64,000 nt of DNA from Letharia columbiana (GCF_014066305.1 NW_023501036.1:1747501-1811500); one strand, 5' to 3'. Counted from the first letter of the stretch, positions 13,486 to 28,619 are shown. Translations and numbers: made by a program. Notes: a model not told the origin generated them from the letters alone.

Positions 13486-16312
13486 TTATTATATATTTAA
13501 GAACGAATTATCTCTCTTTATATATTTCTATTTAAAATCTTATTATTAAGGCTTTTTAGATTATTTAATATTAAGTAGTAATTATATATCTTTTTATTTT
13601 TCTATAATAGTTATATTACTCTTTTATCTATTTAAATATCTTATTATTTCTCTTAATTAGTATCTAGATTAATAAAGCGAAAGACTCTTATTAGCGTTAT
13701 ATCTATATTTATAAAACGCTTAATTAAGATAAAAAAGCGAGAATTTATTATTATTCTTAAAAGGTTATATTATTAAATTATCGCGATTTTTAAATTAAAT
13801 AACTAAAGAGTATTAGAGAGTTTTATTATTTAAATACTCTTACTTAAGTTACTATAAGTTTATTAATATTATTTAAATTTAATAAAATAGAGAAGAAGAT
13901 TATATTAGAGCGATAATTAGATTAATTATAAAGAGAACTTATAAATATTATTAGCTTTTTAGAACGTTTATAGATATCTTTATTAAGAGTATTAATTAGC
14001 TATTTTAATACGATAAGCTTAAAAAGTATTTTTTATTAAGTTATATAGATAGTAATTATATATACTATCTTATAAATATTATAATTATTTCTTCTTTATA
14101 TTATCTAGCTTAGAAGATTAATCGCTATTATTTAGATTTATAATAATTCTTATTATTATAATACTTAATATCGATTAGCTTTAATTAATACATCTTAAAG
14201 AATTTAAGAATATTAAAAATAATAGTTACGGCGCGTAGTTTATAGGTCTTATTAAAGTATAATTTATATATAAATTTAAATAGATTATATCTCTTAGCTC
14301 TAGATCTTATTATATTATATAAGATACTCGACTTTAATTTAATCTTAAATAATCTAATTAATATCTTAAAGAATTTTTCTCTAATTATCGCTTAATAAAT
14401 AGATAATCTTTCTTATCTTATAAGATAAAAGCTTTATAAGTAAAGCGTCGCTATTAATAATTCTCGATTTTATTATTTATTTAATTATTAGCTTATCTAG
14501 AATTATCTATATTTTATTAATATTTCTCTTTAATTTCTTATTCGATAAAGCGCGTAGACGAGACTTTATATTCTCTATACACTTTTTAATATTATAATAT
14601 TTCTTCTCTATTATCTTAGATAAAACGATATTTATCTTTTATTATAACTACTTAATTAATAGAATTATTATTATTATATTAATAAAGAATATAATTTATA
14701 ATATAATTAAATATTTATAAACAAATAATAGATAATACTTAAACTTCTTCGCTATTCTATTATAATATACTTATTTCTTCTTATTTAAATTTTATATATA
14801 AGCGAGATCTTTAATAATAATTCTAGATTACTTTATCTTATAGGCGATAATTAATATAGATATTAAGAAGATATTTAATTTTATATTATAATACTTATCG
14901 ATATAAATTTATTTAATAGCGAAGTTATATATAAATAAGCTCTTTATTTTAACTTAAATATAATTCTTATAGAACTTAAATATTATTAAGATTAAGAATC
15001 TCTCTTATCTAGATTAAGCTTTATCGTTAACTATATATTTAAATAATTTAATATTTATAAAGATTAAAGACTTTCGAGCTAATATTATAATATCAAATTA
15101 ATTTATATATATAAAAGACGCGAAGTTATATTATATTATAATCTTCGAGATCTATTAGCTTAATAATTTTCGATAAATTAATTTCGCGAAAAATTTTAAC
15201 TAGAATAATTATTAAGAAGAATTTTAATTTAAGATATTATTTGAGCTATATAATTAGCTTTATCTTTATATAAATATATAATATTAAATATCTTAATCGA
15301 AGAATATTAAAACTATTAATTCTTTTAAATAAATCTTAATATAAGATATTTACTCGCGAAGGGAGACTTTTTAAAGACTTCGATAATAATAATATTTTAA
15401 TACTTCTTTAAGAATATTAAATTATAGAGTAAGTTATTATTTAAATATCGAACTTATTAATAATATTAGAGTCTAAAAAAATATTTATATTAGCGAGTTA
15501 AATAAAAGAATTAAATATATTTATCTTATCGAAATTAAGCTTATCTATATTAATTACTTTATTATAAAGATTTATCTAAAAATATCTTTATATTAAATTA
15601 TATAGCTAATAGATTTTTAAAATAATAGATATTAAGGTTTTTTACGAACTTAAGATATACTCTTAAATCTCTAAAGATATAAGTATTTTTAATATTTCTA
15701 TTATTACAATTAAGTTATAAAACTTACTTTATAATTTTTTAAATCTAATTTAATTACTATAATCTTTCTTTTTTATTAAATTTAATTTTTTTATTAGATT
15801 AATTAATATAAAGAGTAAATAATTAATAATACTCGAATATATACTCTAATATTAGATCTTTATCGTCGATCTTTATATTATTCTATATCTTTCTTTAATT
15901 TATAATTTTATTAATTTTAATATTATAAGAGTTAGTTAATTAAAAAATATAATCTTATTTAATTAAGAGCTTTATTAATATAATATCTTTTATTATTAAA
16001 TATCTTTTCTCTTATAATAAAAGCGTATTATTACTCTTATAAGTTTTAAGTATAATAACGTTATCTATTAAATTATTAACGAACTTCTTTTATAAAAAAT
16101 AGCGATAAACTTATAATTAAGAGTTATTCTTATTTAAGCTAATATTAATAAATTAAAAATCTATTTTATTTTCTTTATAAGATATTAAGTAAATTAGATA
16201 GTAAGATTAAAGGCGAAGCGATAGTAGAATAAGAAAGAAAGCGAAGTTTTAGTAGATTTAAATTAAGGCGAGATATTAGTAAATCTAAAAGAGATTAAAA
16301 ACTTTAAGATTT
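13486..16312. repeat. 2.83-kb dispersed repeat, copy 1
   Basis: Direct repeat of 17026-19853 at an offset of about 3,540 bp. Landmark pairs are 13991 with 17534 (ATTAATTAGC) and the block GATATTTACTCGCGAAG at about 15345 with its copy near 18890. Both copies end near AAAAACTTTAAGATTT. Divergence is dominated by C/T and G/A changes plus small indels. The length fits part of a LINE or of an LTR-element interior; no coding frame survives to identify it. Confidence 0.8.
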
Positions 16313-17025
16313 TCTAAGAATTATCTTATATAAAGTATAGTAAAAGAAAGATATAAAAAAGAAGAATATTAAGAATTAGAGTTAGAATTAGAATACTTTA
16401 ATAAATAACTTAATCTTCTTTATAGATAGAGATTTATTTAATAATTTACTTTAGTAGTAAATAAAGTTTAAAAGAAGAATATAATATATTATTAATAATT
16501 TATTTAGATTAAAAGCTAGTCTTAGAAAGTTAAGATAAAAGATTTATATTAAATAGAACTCGATATTAAAATTAAGAGTAACTTCGATAAAGATTTTATT
16601 AAATATTATTTATAGTATAAAGTTTATAAAGTAAATATTAAATAATAAATTATAAAGGGAAAATAGTAGAATATAATATTATAGGCGCTAATAACTAGCG
16701 CGATAATTAATTATTTAACTTTTAATTCGATAGTTTATTAACTATTTAAATCGTCTATTTAATTTAAATATTTAATTATAATTTATATTATTTAGAAGCT
16801 AGATTAGAGATTATATTAATAATTAAAAATTATAATTAAAAGAATTATAGATATTTAGTAAAAGTTAAATATTAAGTCTATTATTACTATTAATTAACTC
16901 GAATATATCGCTTATTTAATTTCGAATACTAAATATAATAGTAGTATCGAAATCGAATAAGCGATATCTAAGCTATCTATATATTCGCGTTATCTATATT
17001 TCTAATATTATTATTCTTATTTCTT
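16313..17025. other. Spacer between the two 2.83-kb copies
   Basis: About 710 bp of AT-rich sequence with no ORF. It shows no clear similarity to either flanking copy, so the duplication is not a perfect head-to-tail tandem. Confidence 0.5.
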
Positions 17026-19853
17026 AATATTATTATATATTTAAGATCGAATTATCTCTCTTTATATATTTCGATTTAATATCTTATTATTTAAGCTATT
17101 TAAATTATTTAATATTAAGTAATAATTATAAATCTTTTTATTTTTCTATAATAGTTATATTATTCTATTATCTACTTAAATATCTTATTATTTCTTCTTA
17201 ATCGATATCTAGATTTATAGAGCGAAAGAATCTTATTAAGATTATATCTATATTTATAAAATATTTAATAAAAATTAGAAAGCGAGATTCGTTATTATTC
17301 TCGAAAGGTTATATTATTATATTATTATAATTTTTAAAAAAAATCATTAAGAAGTATTAGAGAGTTTTATAGTTTAAATACTCTTATTTAAGTTACTACG
17401 AGTTTATTAATATTACTTAAGATTAATTAGATAAAAAAGAAAAATATATTAGATTAATAATAAGACTAACGATAGAGAAACTTATAAAAATAATTAATTT
17501 TTTAATATATTTATATATATTCTCTTTAAGAGTATTAATTAGCTACTTTAAGATAATAAGTTTAAAAATATCTTATATTAGCTCGTCTAGATAGTAATTA
17601 TAAATATTATATTCTAAGATATTAAAGTTAATTATCTTTCTTATTATCTAGCTTTATAAAGTTTAATTATTATTATCTTATTTTATAATAATTTTTATTA
17701 TTTTAATATTTAGAATTAATTAGCTTTAATTAATATTATTTAAAGAAATTAAGAATATTTAAAATTACTATTACTATTTAAAGCTTTATAAACTCTATTA
17801 AAATATAAGTTATAGATAAAATTAGAGATATTATAATCTTAGATTATAATCTTCTTATATTATATAATATACTTTACTTTAATTTAATTTTAAATAATTT
17901 AATTAATATTCTATAATATCTTTCTTTAATTCTCGCTTAATATATAGATAATCTTTCTTATCTTATATAATAAAAGTTTAATAAGTAAAGTATCGCTATT
18001 AATAATTCTTATCTTCGCTATTTATTTAATTATTAGCTTATCTAGAATTATCTATATTTTATTAATATTTCTCTTTAACTTCTTATTCGATAGACTATAT
18101 AAGCGAGCTTTTATATTCTCTATTCGCTTTTTAATCTTATAATATACTTTCTCTATTATTATCGATATAATAAGATTTATTCTCTTATTATAACTACTTT
18201 ATTAAGAGAATTATTATTATTATATCTATAAAGAATTTAATTTATAATATAATTAAGTATTTATATATAAATAATAGATAGTACTTATACTTCTTCGCTA
18301 GTCTATTATAATATACTTACCTCTTCTTATATAGTTTTTATATACTTATAAGATTATTAATTATAATTCTAGATTACTCTATCTTATAGATATTAATTAA
18401 TATAAGAATTAAGGCGATATCTAATTTTATATTATAAAATTTATTAATATAAATCTAGTCGATAGCGAAGTTATATTTAAATTTCTCTTTATCTTTAATT
18501 ATAGCTTTTATATAATTCTTATATAACTCGAAAATTATTAGAATTAAGAATCTCTCTTATTTAGATTAAGCTTAATTATTAATTATATATTTAAATAATT
18601 TAATATTTATAGAGATTAAGAGCTTAGCGCTAACTTTATAATATCAAGTTAATTTATATATATAAAATATACAAAGTTATATAATATCGCGATTATCGAG
18701 ATTTATAAGCTTAATAATTTTTATAAACTAATTTATAAAAGTCTTTACTAGAACAATAATAAGAAAGAATTTTATTTTAGATATTATTTAGACTATATAG
18801 TTCGCTTTATCTTTATATAAATAAGTAATATTAAATATCTTAATTAAAGAATATTAAAACTATTAATTCTTTTAAATAAATCTTAATATAAGATATTTAC
18901 TCGCGAAGAGAGACTTTTTAAAGACTTCAATAATAATAATATTTTAATATTCTTTAAGAATATTAAATTATAGAGTAAGTTATTATTTAAATATTTAACT
19001 TATTAATAGTATTAGAGTCTAAAAAAATATTTATATTAGCGAGTTAAATAAAAGAATTAAATATATTTATCTTATTAAAGTTAAGCTTATTTATATTAAT
19101 AGCTTCTTTATAGATATTTATTTAAAAATATTATTATATTAAATTATAGAGTTAATAAATCTTTAAAATAATAGAAATTAATATTTCTCGCGAATCTAAG
19201 ATATAATCTAAATCTCTAAATATTTAAATATTATTAATACTTATATTATTATAATTAAGCTATAAGACTTACTTTATAATTTACTAAATTATATTAAATT
19301 ACTAAAATCTTTCTTTCTTATTAAGCTTTATTTTTCTATTATATTAATTAATATAAAGAATAAATAATTAATAATACTCGAATATATACTCTAATATTAG
19401 ATCTCTATCGTCGATCTTTATATTATTCTATATCTTTCTTTAATTTATAATCTTATTAATTTTAATATTATAAGAGTTAGTTAATTAAAGAATATAATCT
19501 TATTTAATTAAGAGCTTTATTAATATAATATCTTTTATTATTAAACGCTTTCTCTCTTATAATAAAAGCGCGTTATTATTTTTATAAGTTTTAAGTATAA
19601 TAACGTTATCTATTAAATTATTAACAAACTTCTTTTATAAAAAATAGCGATAAATTTATAATTAAGAGTTATTCTTATTTAAGCTAATATTAATAAATTA
19701 AGAATCTATTTTATTTTCTTTATAGATATTAAGTAAATTAAGATAATAAGATTAAAGGTTAAGCAATAATAGAATAAAGAGAAAGCGAAATTTTAATAGA
19801 ATTAAGATTAAGATAGAGTATTATAAAAATTAAAAGAGATTAAAAACTTTAAG
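17026..19853. repeat. 2.83-kb dispersed repeat, copy 2
   Basis: Direct partner of 13486-16312 in the same orientation. Residual CG is partly different from copy 1 (sites that are CG in one copy are TA or TG-derived in the other), so the copies decayed independently after duplication. Confidence 0.8.
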
Positions 19854-22800
19854 ATTTACTTTAACTTAATAGAAGAAAAAATTAAATACTTAAATATTTT
19901 AGAGAATTATTAAAATTAAGAATATAAGTATATTAATAAATCTCGCGAAGTTTTAAAGATATTAGCTTCGATATCTAACGTCTTAATTAAAGCTAGAATT
20001 AATATTAATACTTATTATTAATATAAAAAGCGAGATTAATAAATCTTTAATTACGCGCTATAAGAATATTCGCTATTTAAATATATATACTCGCTTTTAA
20101 TACTTATATATCTCTTATAAATTATTATTATTATTTATAATTAAGCTTATATTATTTACTCTATAAATTAGATAAAATAATATTATAGAATTTTTATTAA
20201 TATTATTTTAGAATTATTTTAATTAAAGATAAGATAATAAGAGCTTTAAGACTAAGTTACTTTTAGAATTAAGAGATTATTATTAAATTATTTATTAACT
20301 TCTAAATAGAGATAAGTTTATACTTATTTAGATTATTAATAATAATAAGTTAAAGAAAGTTAATACTAGAGGGGTTTTTAATTAATAATTTATTAAATTA
20401 ATAGAGATTTATTAATCTCTTAATTATTAAGAGCTTCTAAGATCTTTATATATTTATCTTTCTATATTTTTATTAATTCCCTCTTAAATAATCACTTCTC
20501 TTACTTTATAAACGTCTTATTAATTAATAAAATTAATTTATATAAGAATTTAAGAAGAAAGCTAAGAGTCTTATATAATTATATAATTAGAAATAAATAG
20601 TAATTAAATAATCTCGCTTACGATAATATTAATCTTTCTCTTATATAATTTTATAGACTTTTTTTAAAGATCTTTATATCTTAATTAACGCGAGAACTTC
20701 TCTTTTATTACTTTAAATATAAGCTCTAAAAATCGAAGTTCTTTATAAATATTATCTCGATTCGCGATAACGTCTAACTTAGCGATATCGATTTTAAAAT
20801 AGAAATTAATTTCGATAAACGCTATTATTATAAGTATATCGTTTAAAGAAAATATAGATATTAATATAATAATATATATAATATAATAATAAGAAAAACG
20901 CGTATTAGATTAAGTAAGATATAAGATAAAAGAAATTTAAATAAGACTATAGAGTTCGAGTCGAATATTTAATATTATTTTTTAAAATATATATTATATC
21001 TTTAATTAACTTTAATTAATTATAAGTAAACTTTAATTAACATTAACTTTATTAATAGCTATCTTGATAGTCTTAATTAAATATTAATATATTATATCTT
21101 TAATTAACTTTAATTAATTATTAATAGAAACTTCGATAGAAGCTTCGACTAGCGTTAAAATTAGTAAGCGTATATATCAATAATAAAAGTATACGAATTT
21201 CGCTACTATATCTACTAGAAATATAAATTTATTTAATAATAATATAAATTTTCTAAGATCTATTCTCTACTAATAATTTCGAAATTAATAATCTTTAATA
21301 GAGTTTAAGCGATAATAATTACTTCGATAATTAGTATTTCGAAAATTAATACTTATTTTAACTCTTTAATATAAGAGATAATAGTAAGATATAGCGATTA
21401 ATAAATACTATATCTATATAATTTTTATTTACTCTTTAATTAATTAGTAGATAATCGAGTTTCTTTTTTAGTAGATATATTAATCTTCTTTTTCTTTTTA
21501 TATCTATAAAAATCGATTAATTAGATTATCTTCTCTTCGAATATATATAACTCTTAATAATTTATTTAACTTCGATTATTTATATCTAAAAGACTTTTAT
21601 TTTAATATAAAGATATATTAGCTAGCTAAATATAATAAAATAACTATATATTATAAATAACGATAAATAGATCTAATATATTTCTTTTATAATATTTAAG
21701 ATTATTTTTAGAGATATTACTATCTAAATTAAACGATTTAAATTAAAATAAAATTAATTTCTTTTATATAAAATATATATCTCTAAATTATATACTCTAT
21801 AGACGACTTTACTATTTTAAAGTAAATATATAAATATAGTTTTATATATATAAAAGCGCTTTAATTATATACGTATTAAATATAAAGAAACATTTAAAAG
21901 TAATAAAAGTATTTCTCCTCTAAATAGCTCGTTATAGACTCTTTCTTTTTATAAATATCTATTAATATAAGATATTTTTTATATATAAATTTATAAATAT
22001 CTTTTATATAATTATAAAGAATATAAAGTTAAAATTAGATTTCGCGATAAGTAAGGCTAGAGTAGTAATATATATTCGTTAAGACGTTAATACGTTATTA
22101 ATTACTAAAGAACACATATCTTATAATTAATTAATAATAGATAAGAGAATATATATCGAGTATATCGCTTCTATAAAAAATAATATAAAAATAATAGTAA
22201 ACTTATTAGATATCTACGAGGTTATAGAAAGCGAAAATCGATTCTTTTATACGCGTTTTTCGATATTATAAATCGCGATATAGTTAATAATATTAATAAT
22301 CTAATAGCTCTAATTATTATAAGAGAAGAAGATATATATTTACTTGAAGATAATATAATTACGAATTTAATATTATAATAGTAATTAAATAAGTAGAAGA
22401 TAGAGAAAGAGAGAATAAACGCGATATAAATAATAAATCTAAATAATAAGATAATAGTATCTCTTATCTCTATAATAGACTTAAGTTATAATATTATAAT
22501 TTCATCTTTAATAGTTAACTCTATAGAATTATATTTAAAAGAGCGAGACGTTAAAAGATCGATAAAATTATAATTTAAATCGAAGTCTCTTAGTTAAATA
22601 AAATCGATATTTAATTATTAAACTAAATTAAATATCGAGTCGATATTCAATATAAATAATTTTTAAAATTTATTTAAATCTCGAGAAGATTATACGCTAG
22701 CGCTATAATTTTTAAATTAAAACTCTTTAATAATAATATTAATAAGTTCTTTCGCGATATTTATTTATAGCGATTTTAAGATAACTATAGCTTTAATAAC

Positions 22801-25380
22801 GCGAAATTATTAAGATATAAAATATAGAATATATATAATAATAATATCGACGGCGGTTAAATTAGCTAGTCTTTTAAAATTTATAACTTTAAACTTCAAA
22901 TTAAGATCGAAGATATATTACATTATTTACTTCGATATTATAAATATTATTAAAGTATTTCTAATATATAAATCTTTTAATATAAGTTTATATTATTAAT
23001 TTATACACTAAAGAAATACTAATAAAGCGAGAGTCTATAGCGAGATATATATCGCGAATTAATAATAGAAAACGTAGAATAAGCTATCTAATAACTCTAT
23101 CGTTATTTTTATTATTTTAATATTAAATAAAACTTATCTCTTTTAAATATATAAGAATTAATATACTTAGTCGATTTATATTATAATTAAAAATCTTTAA
23201 TAAAATACATAACGCGCGTATAGTAGATCGAGTATAGCGATTCTAGAAATAATATTCGATTATTATAAAAAAAGAAGCTAAGGTCTAGATCTATTACTAT
23301 ATCTTAGATTTAATAATTAAAAATAACTTCTTATACTCTCGCGATATACTATCTACTAACGAAGTATATTTAATAATTAAAGAATACTTTGAATATAATA
23401 TTAATATATAATACGCGAATAATTTAACTCGAAGATATTATTTAATACTAGCTACTATAATATTAAACTATAAAAAATAAATAATAATTACTTTAATCTT
23501 AAGTGATAGATACTATTCTATATATATAATCTTATCTATAGAGAGAAAGCGATTATATCTCTTTAATCTTATATTCTAAATAAATATCTTAAGCGTATAA
23601 TTAAGTAGCTAAGACTATAAAAGAGATATATTAAAAAGATATCGAAATACTTATAAAATATAATACTTTATAACCGTTATTCTTTTATTAATAATTACTT
23701 CGCTATTAATATATATTAACTATAATACTTCGATATTCTATATTTCTTAATAATTAAGAAACTTATAGACTATCTACTTAAATAATAAATTAAATATATT
23801 AAAGCTATAAAGATAGAGAATAAGATAAATAAGCTTCTTAATACTCGCTTTTAGGCGATCTCTAATTATATTAATCTAAGATATATTAAATCTTCTAAAT
23901 AAGAAGATATAGTAAATAGAAGAGAATAATTAAACTCTATAGAGGACAATAATAATTATCTTTATATCGATCTTAATTAAATTAAATTCGAATACGCTAT
24001 ATATAGATCGCGCTATTCTTAATCTTATTATATTAATAAGATATTATTCTTATAATAATAATATTATTCGATATCTACTCGCGGCTCTAGCTCGAATTAA
24101 TCTATTAAAAGAGATTTTTTAAGTATATAGATCTCTAAATAAAACGATAAATAAAGATTATTTTAACTTTTTAAAGTTTTATAGTATTAGTTACTTATTC
24201 GAAATAATATAATTATTTAATTTATTCGATAAATTAATTACTTAAATAAGAGAAAAGACGTATATTAAATTCTTTAAAAAGTATTATAAACTAATAAATA
24301 AGTATAATAACTATATTAAATAGATTATATATTATAATATTATATATTAGAAGATAATTATAATATATAATCTCGTTAAGTATTAAGATATAGAAGTATT
24401 ATTATCTATAATTAAGAGATTATAAAAAAAAGAGAAGAAGATTAAGATAAAAACTTCTTTAGATCTTTATATCTAAAGATTAATAGATGAATAATAAAAA
24501 GCGTAATATTATAAGATAGATAAATTATTATAATAGTCGTTATTAATAATTAATAGAGATTCGTTACTAAATAATTAAAGTTAAATACTTTTCTTAAAGC
24601 TCTAATCGCCTTTATTTAAATAGATTAAATAAAATTAAGAGAGAATATTATCTATTTAAGAGAGATAATAATATTAATATATATAAGGCGAACTATAAAT
24701 AAGTACATCGATATTCGATTTATATTTATTTTAATATTCGATATTAAAAGACTCTTAAGAAGAATTCTCTAAATATAGCTCGTTTATTTAAAGACGTCGT
24801 TATCTATAAATTTATTAATTAACTCTTTTAAAAAAGATAATATAGAAATTACGCTTAAATTTATAAATATAATTAATAGACCTTCAATATTAATAAGATT
24901 CTTTTAAGAAAATTAATAAGAGAAAGTATTAGTCATAATAAAAGTAATAAATCTAGCTTATAGAGATTTTAGATAAAGATTCAACTTATCTATAAGAGTA
25001 TTTTTATAAAGATATTTAAATATCGATATAATAAATAAGTTTAGAAATATTATAATATAATAAAAGTAGAAAGAGCGTAGTTATTAATAGCGCGGAATTT
25101 AAGAATTCTTAAAAAATAACGATTCTATAGCCTCATAAGTATCGAGAGAAATATATATATTATATCCGCGTCGATAAAAGATAAGAAATTTTATTATATT
25201 AATAGCTTTATCGACTTTAATTAATATAATAATATCTATAATTTAAATTTTCTAAATAAGAGCTATAGAGTAGTAAAGAAGATTAATATACGCTATATTA
25301 TAAGATAATAGAGATATTAAGAATCTAGATCTTAGAATATTAGAAATAAAATTAAATATATAATAGATAAAATCGATTCT
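19854..25380. other. AT-rich stretch with no recognised element
   Basis: No ORF. A short repeated motif, TATATCTTTAATTAACTTTAATTAATTA, occurs near 20995 and near 21090. Otherwise nothing can be named. Confidence 0.5.
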
Positions 25381-25387
25381 TAGTTAC

Positions 25388-25460
25388 TCTTCTTAACTCA
25401 AATATCTTTCTTAACTTAAATATTCTTTTTAACTTAAATATTCTTCTTAACTTAAATAAC
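25388..25460. repeat. Short 18-19-bp tandem repeat, four copies
   Basis: The motif TTAACTTAAATATTCTT recurs four times with 18-19 bp spacing (TAACT at about 25393, 25412, 25430 and 25448). It is a simple minisatellite within RIP-decayed DNA. Confidence 0.7.
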
Positions 25461-25721
25461 TTTTAAATTATCTTTAGAGTTTATTAAGCGAAGAGAGATT
25501 TTATAATTATAGAATATATATATAAATATTATAATTAGAAAGAGAAGAGAGAGCGAGCTCTTTTCTAATTAGAGAGATATTAATACGCTTTAAAAAGTAT
25601 CTAACTAAGTATTTTAACGTCGAAGACTACTATTAAATTAATTCGCGATTTCTTATAATTTAAAGAACGCTTATCAATCGCCTATAATAATAGAGATCTA
25701 TTATTTAAAATTTTTATTTTA

Positions 25722-25930
25722 GTTATTAATAGTCTATATAATAATACTAGAATCGAGATATATTATTTTAAAAATATAATAAATTAGAAGAAAGTCTTAA
25801 TATAAGCTATTATAGAGGGTATAAGACGATAAGAGTTATTAATAGTCTATACGATAATATTAGAATCGAGATATATTATTTTAAAAATATAATAAATTAG
25901 AAGAAAGCTCTTAACGTAAGATATTATAAG
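25722..25930. repeat. 113-bp direct duplication
   Basis: GTTATTAATAGTCTATA at 25722 and again at 25835, each followed by AGAATCGAGATATATTATTT and TAAATTAGAAGAAAG, gives two adjacent copies with a period of about 113 bp. The copies are very similar, so this duplication is younger than most of the RIP damage around it. Confidence 0.8.
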
Positions 25931-26490
25931 AGGAGATTTATATATATTATTACTCGCTATATTCTTATATATATAATTATTTAAAAGTTAAAACTTCTAA
26001 TTTAAGAAAGTCGATTTCGATTTTATAAGAAAAGATATCTAATATTTTAACGAGTATTAATATATATAAATTTTAAAGAAATTTAGATATTAAGAGAAGA
26101 GATTAATAGAGCTAAGATCGAGTAATAAGAATATAAATATATATTATCGATCTTTATATATATTATATTAACTTTAACGCGATTATAGCGATAAGAAAAG
26201 CGTATTAATAACGATTTTCCTTCTTAGATAATTAACGCTTATAAGATATATTATAAATAATAATACTCTTATCTTTAATAGAGAAGATAGATTACTTGAT
26301 ATAGTAATATAAATTTATATATATAAACTTAATATCTAGCGATAGTATTATTAAGTTAAATTAAATCGAGCTTATAATATAACTAAGTTAAGTCAAACTC
26401 GACTTATAGAGTTAAGTCAATATCGCGAATTATAGAAATAATAAAATATTAATATAAGGCGATTATTATTTCTAGAAAAATTATTTAAAT

Positions 26491-26690
26491 AGTATATAGT
26501 AATTATTAAATTAGTAAATATTATTCGAATAGTATATAGTAATTACTAAATTAACGAATATTATTTAAATAGTATATAGTAATTACTAAATCGACGAATA
26601 GTATTTTAATAGTAAATAGTAATTACTAAATCGGCGAATAGCGTATAAAAAGTAGATTATAGTTACTAATTAGGCGGAATTTAGAGCGAA
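26491..26690. repeat. 40-bp subterminal tandem repeat, five copies
   Basis: Units begin at 26491, 26531, 26571, 26611 and 26651 with AGTATATAGTAATTACTAAA or close variants, exactly 40 bp apart. The array sits directly inside the TIR-like sequence at 26700-26797. A similar ~40-bp periodicity is found inside the opposite end at 2880-3030. Subterminal repeats next to TIRs are typical of DNA transposons, where they can bind transposase. Confidence 0.85.
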
Positions 26691-26797
26691 TTTTAATTAG
26701 ATTTACTAATTCGACGAATTTTATAATTTCCGCGATCAACGCGCGATTAGCAATTTCAAATTTTATAGAAACTTTAGATTAGATATAATAAATAAAT
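26691..26797. repeat. Right TIR-like end, inverted copy of 2835-2960
   Basis: The reverse complement reads AAAGTTTCTATAAAATTTGA, then TAATCGCGCGTTGATCGCGG, then AATTAGTAAATCTAATTA. This matches the forward sequence from about 2840 to 2950 block for block over roughly 100 bp. The shared GC-rich core (TCGCGCG followed by ATCGCGGAAATT) makes chance similarity in AT-rich DNA unlikely. Together with 2826 it could bound a transposon or nest of about 24 kb. Confidence 0.75.
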
Positions 26798-26816
26798 ATC
26801 TAATAGATTTTAATTA

Positions 26817-27041
26817 AAATCTTTTATTTTCTAAGATAATAATAAGAATCTATTATATAAATATAGTATTTATTAATTAAATGAGTAAGTATAATAAATA
26901 TACTTCTATATTAAAACTATTATTATAATATAAATAATTTTATAATAATAACTTATTTTAATTTTTTAATATAATATAATTTTTATGAATTATAAATTAA
27001 TAATTTTATATAATATTAATTATAAAGATAATTAGAATTTT
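26817..27041. repeat. 225-bp direct repeat, copy 1
   Basis: Starts AAAATCTTTTATTTT and ends GATAATTAGAATTT. The second copy lies 269 bp downstream (27086-27310). Both share TATTAAAACTA, ATATAAATAATTTTATAATA and a central TTTTTAATATAATATAA. They could be adjacent solo LTRs or a simple tandem duplication. Confidence 0.75.
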
Positions 27042-27085
27042 AAGTCGAGAATTAATATAATAATTAAATATATATAGACTCTAAT

Positions 27086-27310
27086 AAAATCTTTTTATTT
27101 TTTAAAATAATAATAAGAATCTATAAAAATATATAATTATTAATAATTAGATAAGAAAATATAATATATATTTATATTAAAACTATAATTATAATATAAA
27201 TAATTTTATAATAATAAAAATTATTAATTCTTTAATATAATATAAATCTTTTAAATTATAAATTAAATATATTATTATATAATATTAATTTTAAAGATAA
27301 TTAGAATTTC
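27086..27310. repeat. 225-bp direct repeat, copy 2
   Basis: Equal-length partner of 26817-27041, separated from it by 44 bp. Differences are mainly transitions with a few small indels. Confidence 0.75.
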
Positions 27311-28619
27311 GAAGTAGAATATAATCTTATAAGTAATATTATAATTAAGAGTTATATTATAAATTAAGAAAGTCGATAATTTAATTATAAAGTTTTTTAT
27401 TCTATTATTTATAGTAGTTTAATAGTTTATCTAAATTAAACTATAAGCTTTTAATCTATCTTTATACTTATATATAACTTAATATTATATAATTTTAGAA
27501 ATTTATATAAAAGTAGTATATTCTTAGTTTATAATATTATATATTTACTATAAATTACTAGTAATTAAGTATCTATATTCTATTATTAGTAAATTTCGTA
27601 TAAGAATAATAAAAAGTCTTATTTGAAAAATTATTAGATAGAAAAGATTTTATTATCTTCTATATCGCTCTAATAATAAAACTTTATTAATAATATTTAA
27701 TATTATTTCTTATATTTAATAAAATTTCTCGAATAAATTTTTAAAATAAAGCTTTTGAAATTAATAGCGTAGTTAACTTTTAAAAGTATTTAATTTCGCG
27801 AAGAGCGATAGTTAGTAAACTATAATTAGAAAGATAATTAAAAGTATATATAAGGCTAAACTTACTATTTAAATAAAATCTATATAGTTTTTTTACTTTA
27901 AATATATAACTAGTAGCGCTTTTCCTCTTATCTATATTCTTTTTACTTATAATAGATTTTCTAAAAGTCTTATTATTTAACTTTCTAGCTGCTTTTACTA
28001 TTAATAATACTCGAGATATTATTTTATCTATCGCGACCGCCGTAGAAAAGTATATTAGATCTCCTCTTTCTAAGTTTTTTATTATATTTATTTTTTTTTA
28101 ATAATTTACGCGTAAATAGACGTTCTTTAACTACTATAATTTTAATATTTTTACTATATATATTATTAAAATTTCTATTTTTATAAATAATATCTCGAGG
28201 TTAAAAGATAGCTTAATCTTAAAATAGAGTCTTATTATTATCGCTAGATATATCGTTATTAAATATATATATTAACTCTTTATTCTTTTTAACGTATTTC
28301 TAAACTTATCTAATTTAGAAAATTAGATAATTAGAATAATAATTAGAAAAGAGAAGATTATATCTAAATTCTTTCTTATTATAATAATTAGACTTATAAA
28401 AATTATTTCTTCTTCTTCTAATTATATTAATTACTTATATATTAAAATTAATAAATTTATATAAATTTGTTATAAAACTTACCGCTAAATCGTAATATTA
28501 CTATTTTTATTATATACTAGAAATTTTTAATTTTAAACTTTTTTGTAATAAAGTCTATCTCTTCTTTTTTTAATATAATTAAATTTACTAATAGATTATT
28601 ATTTAAATCTATTAACTAA

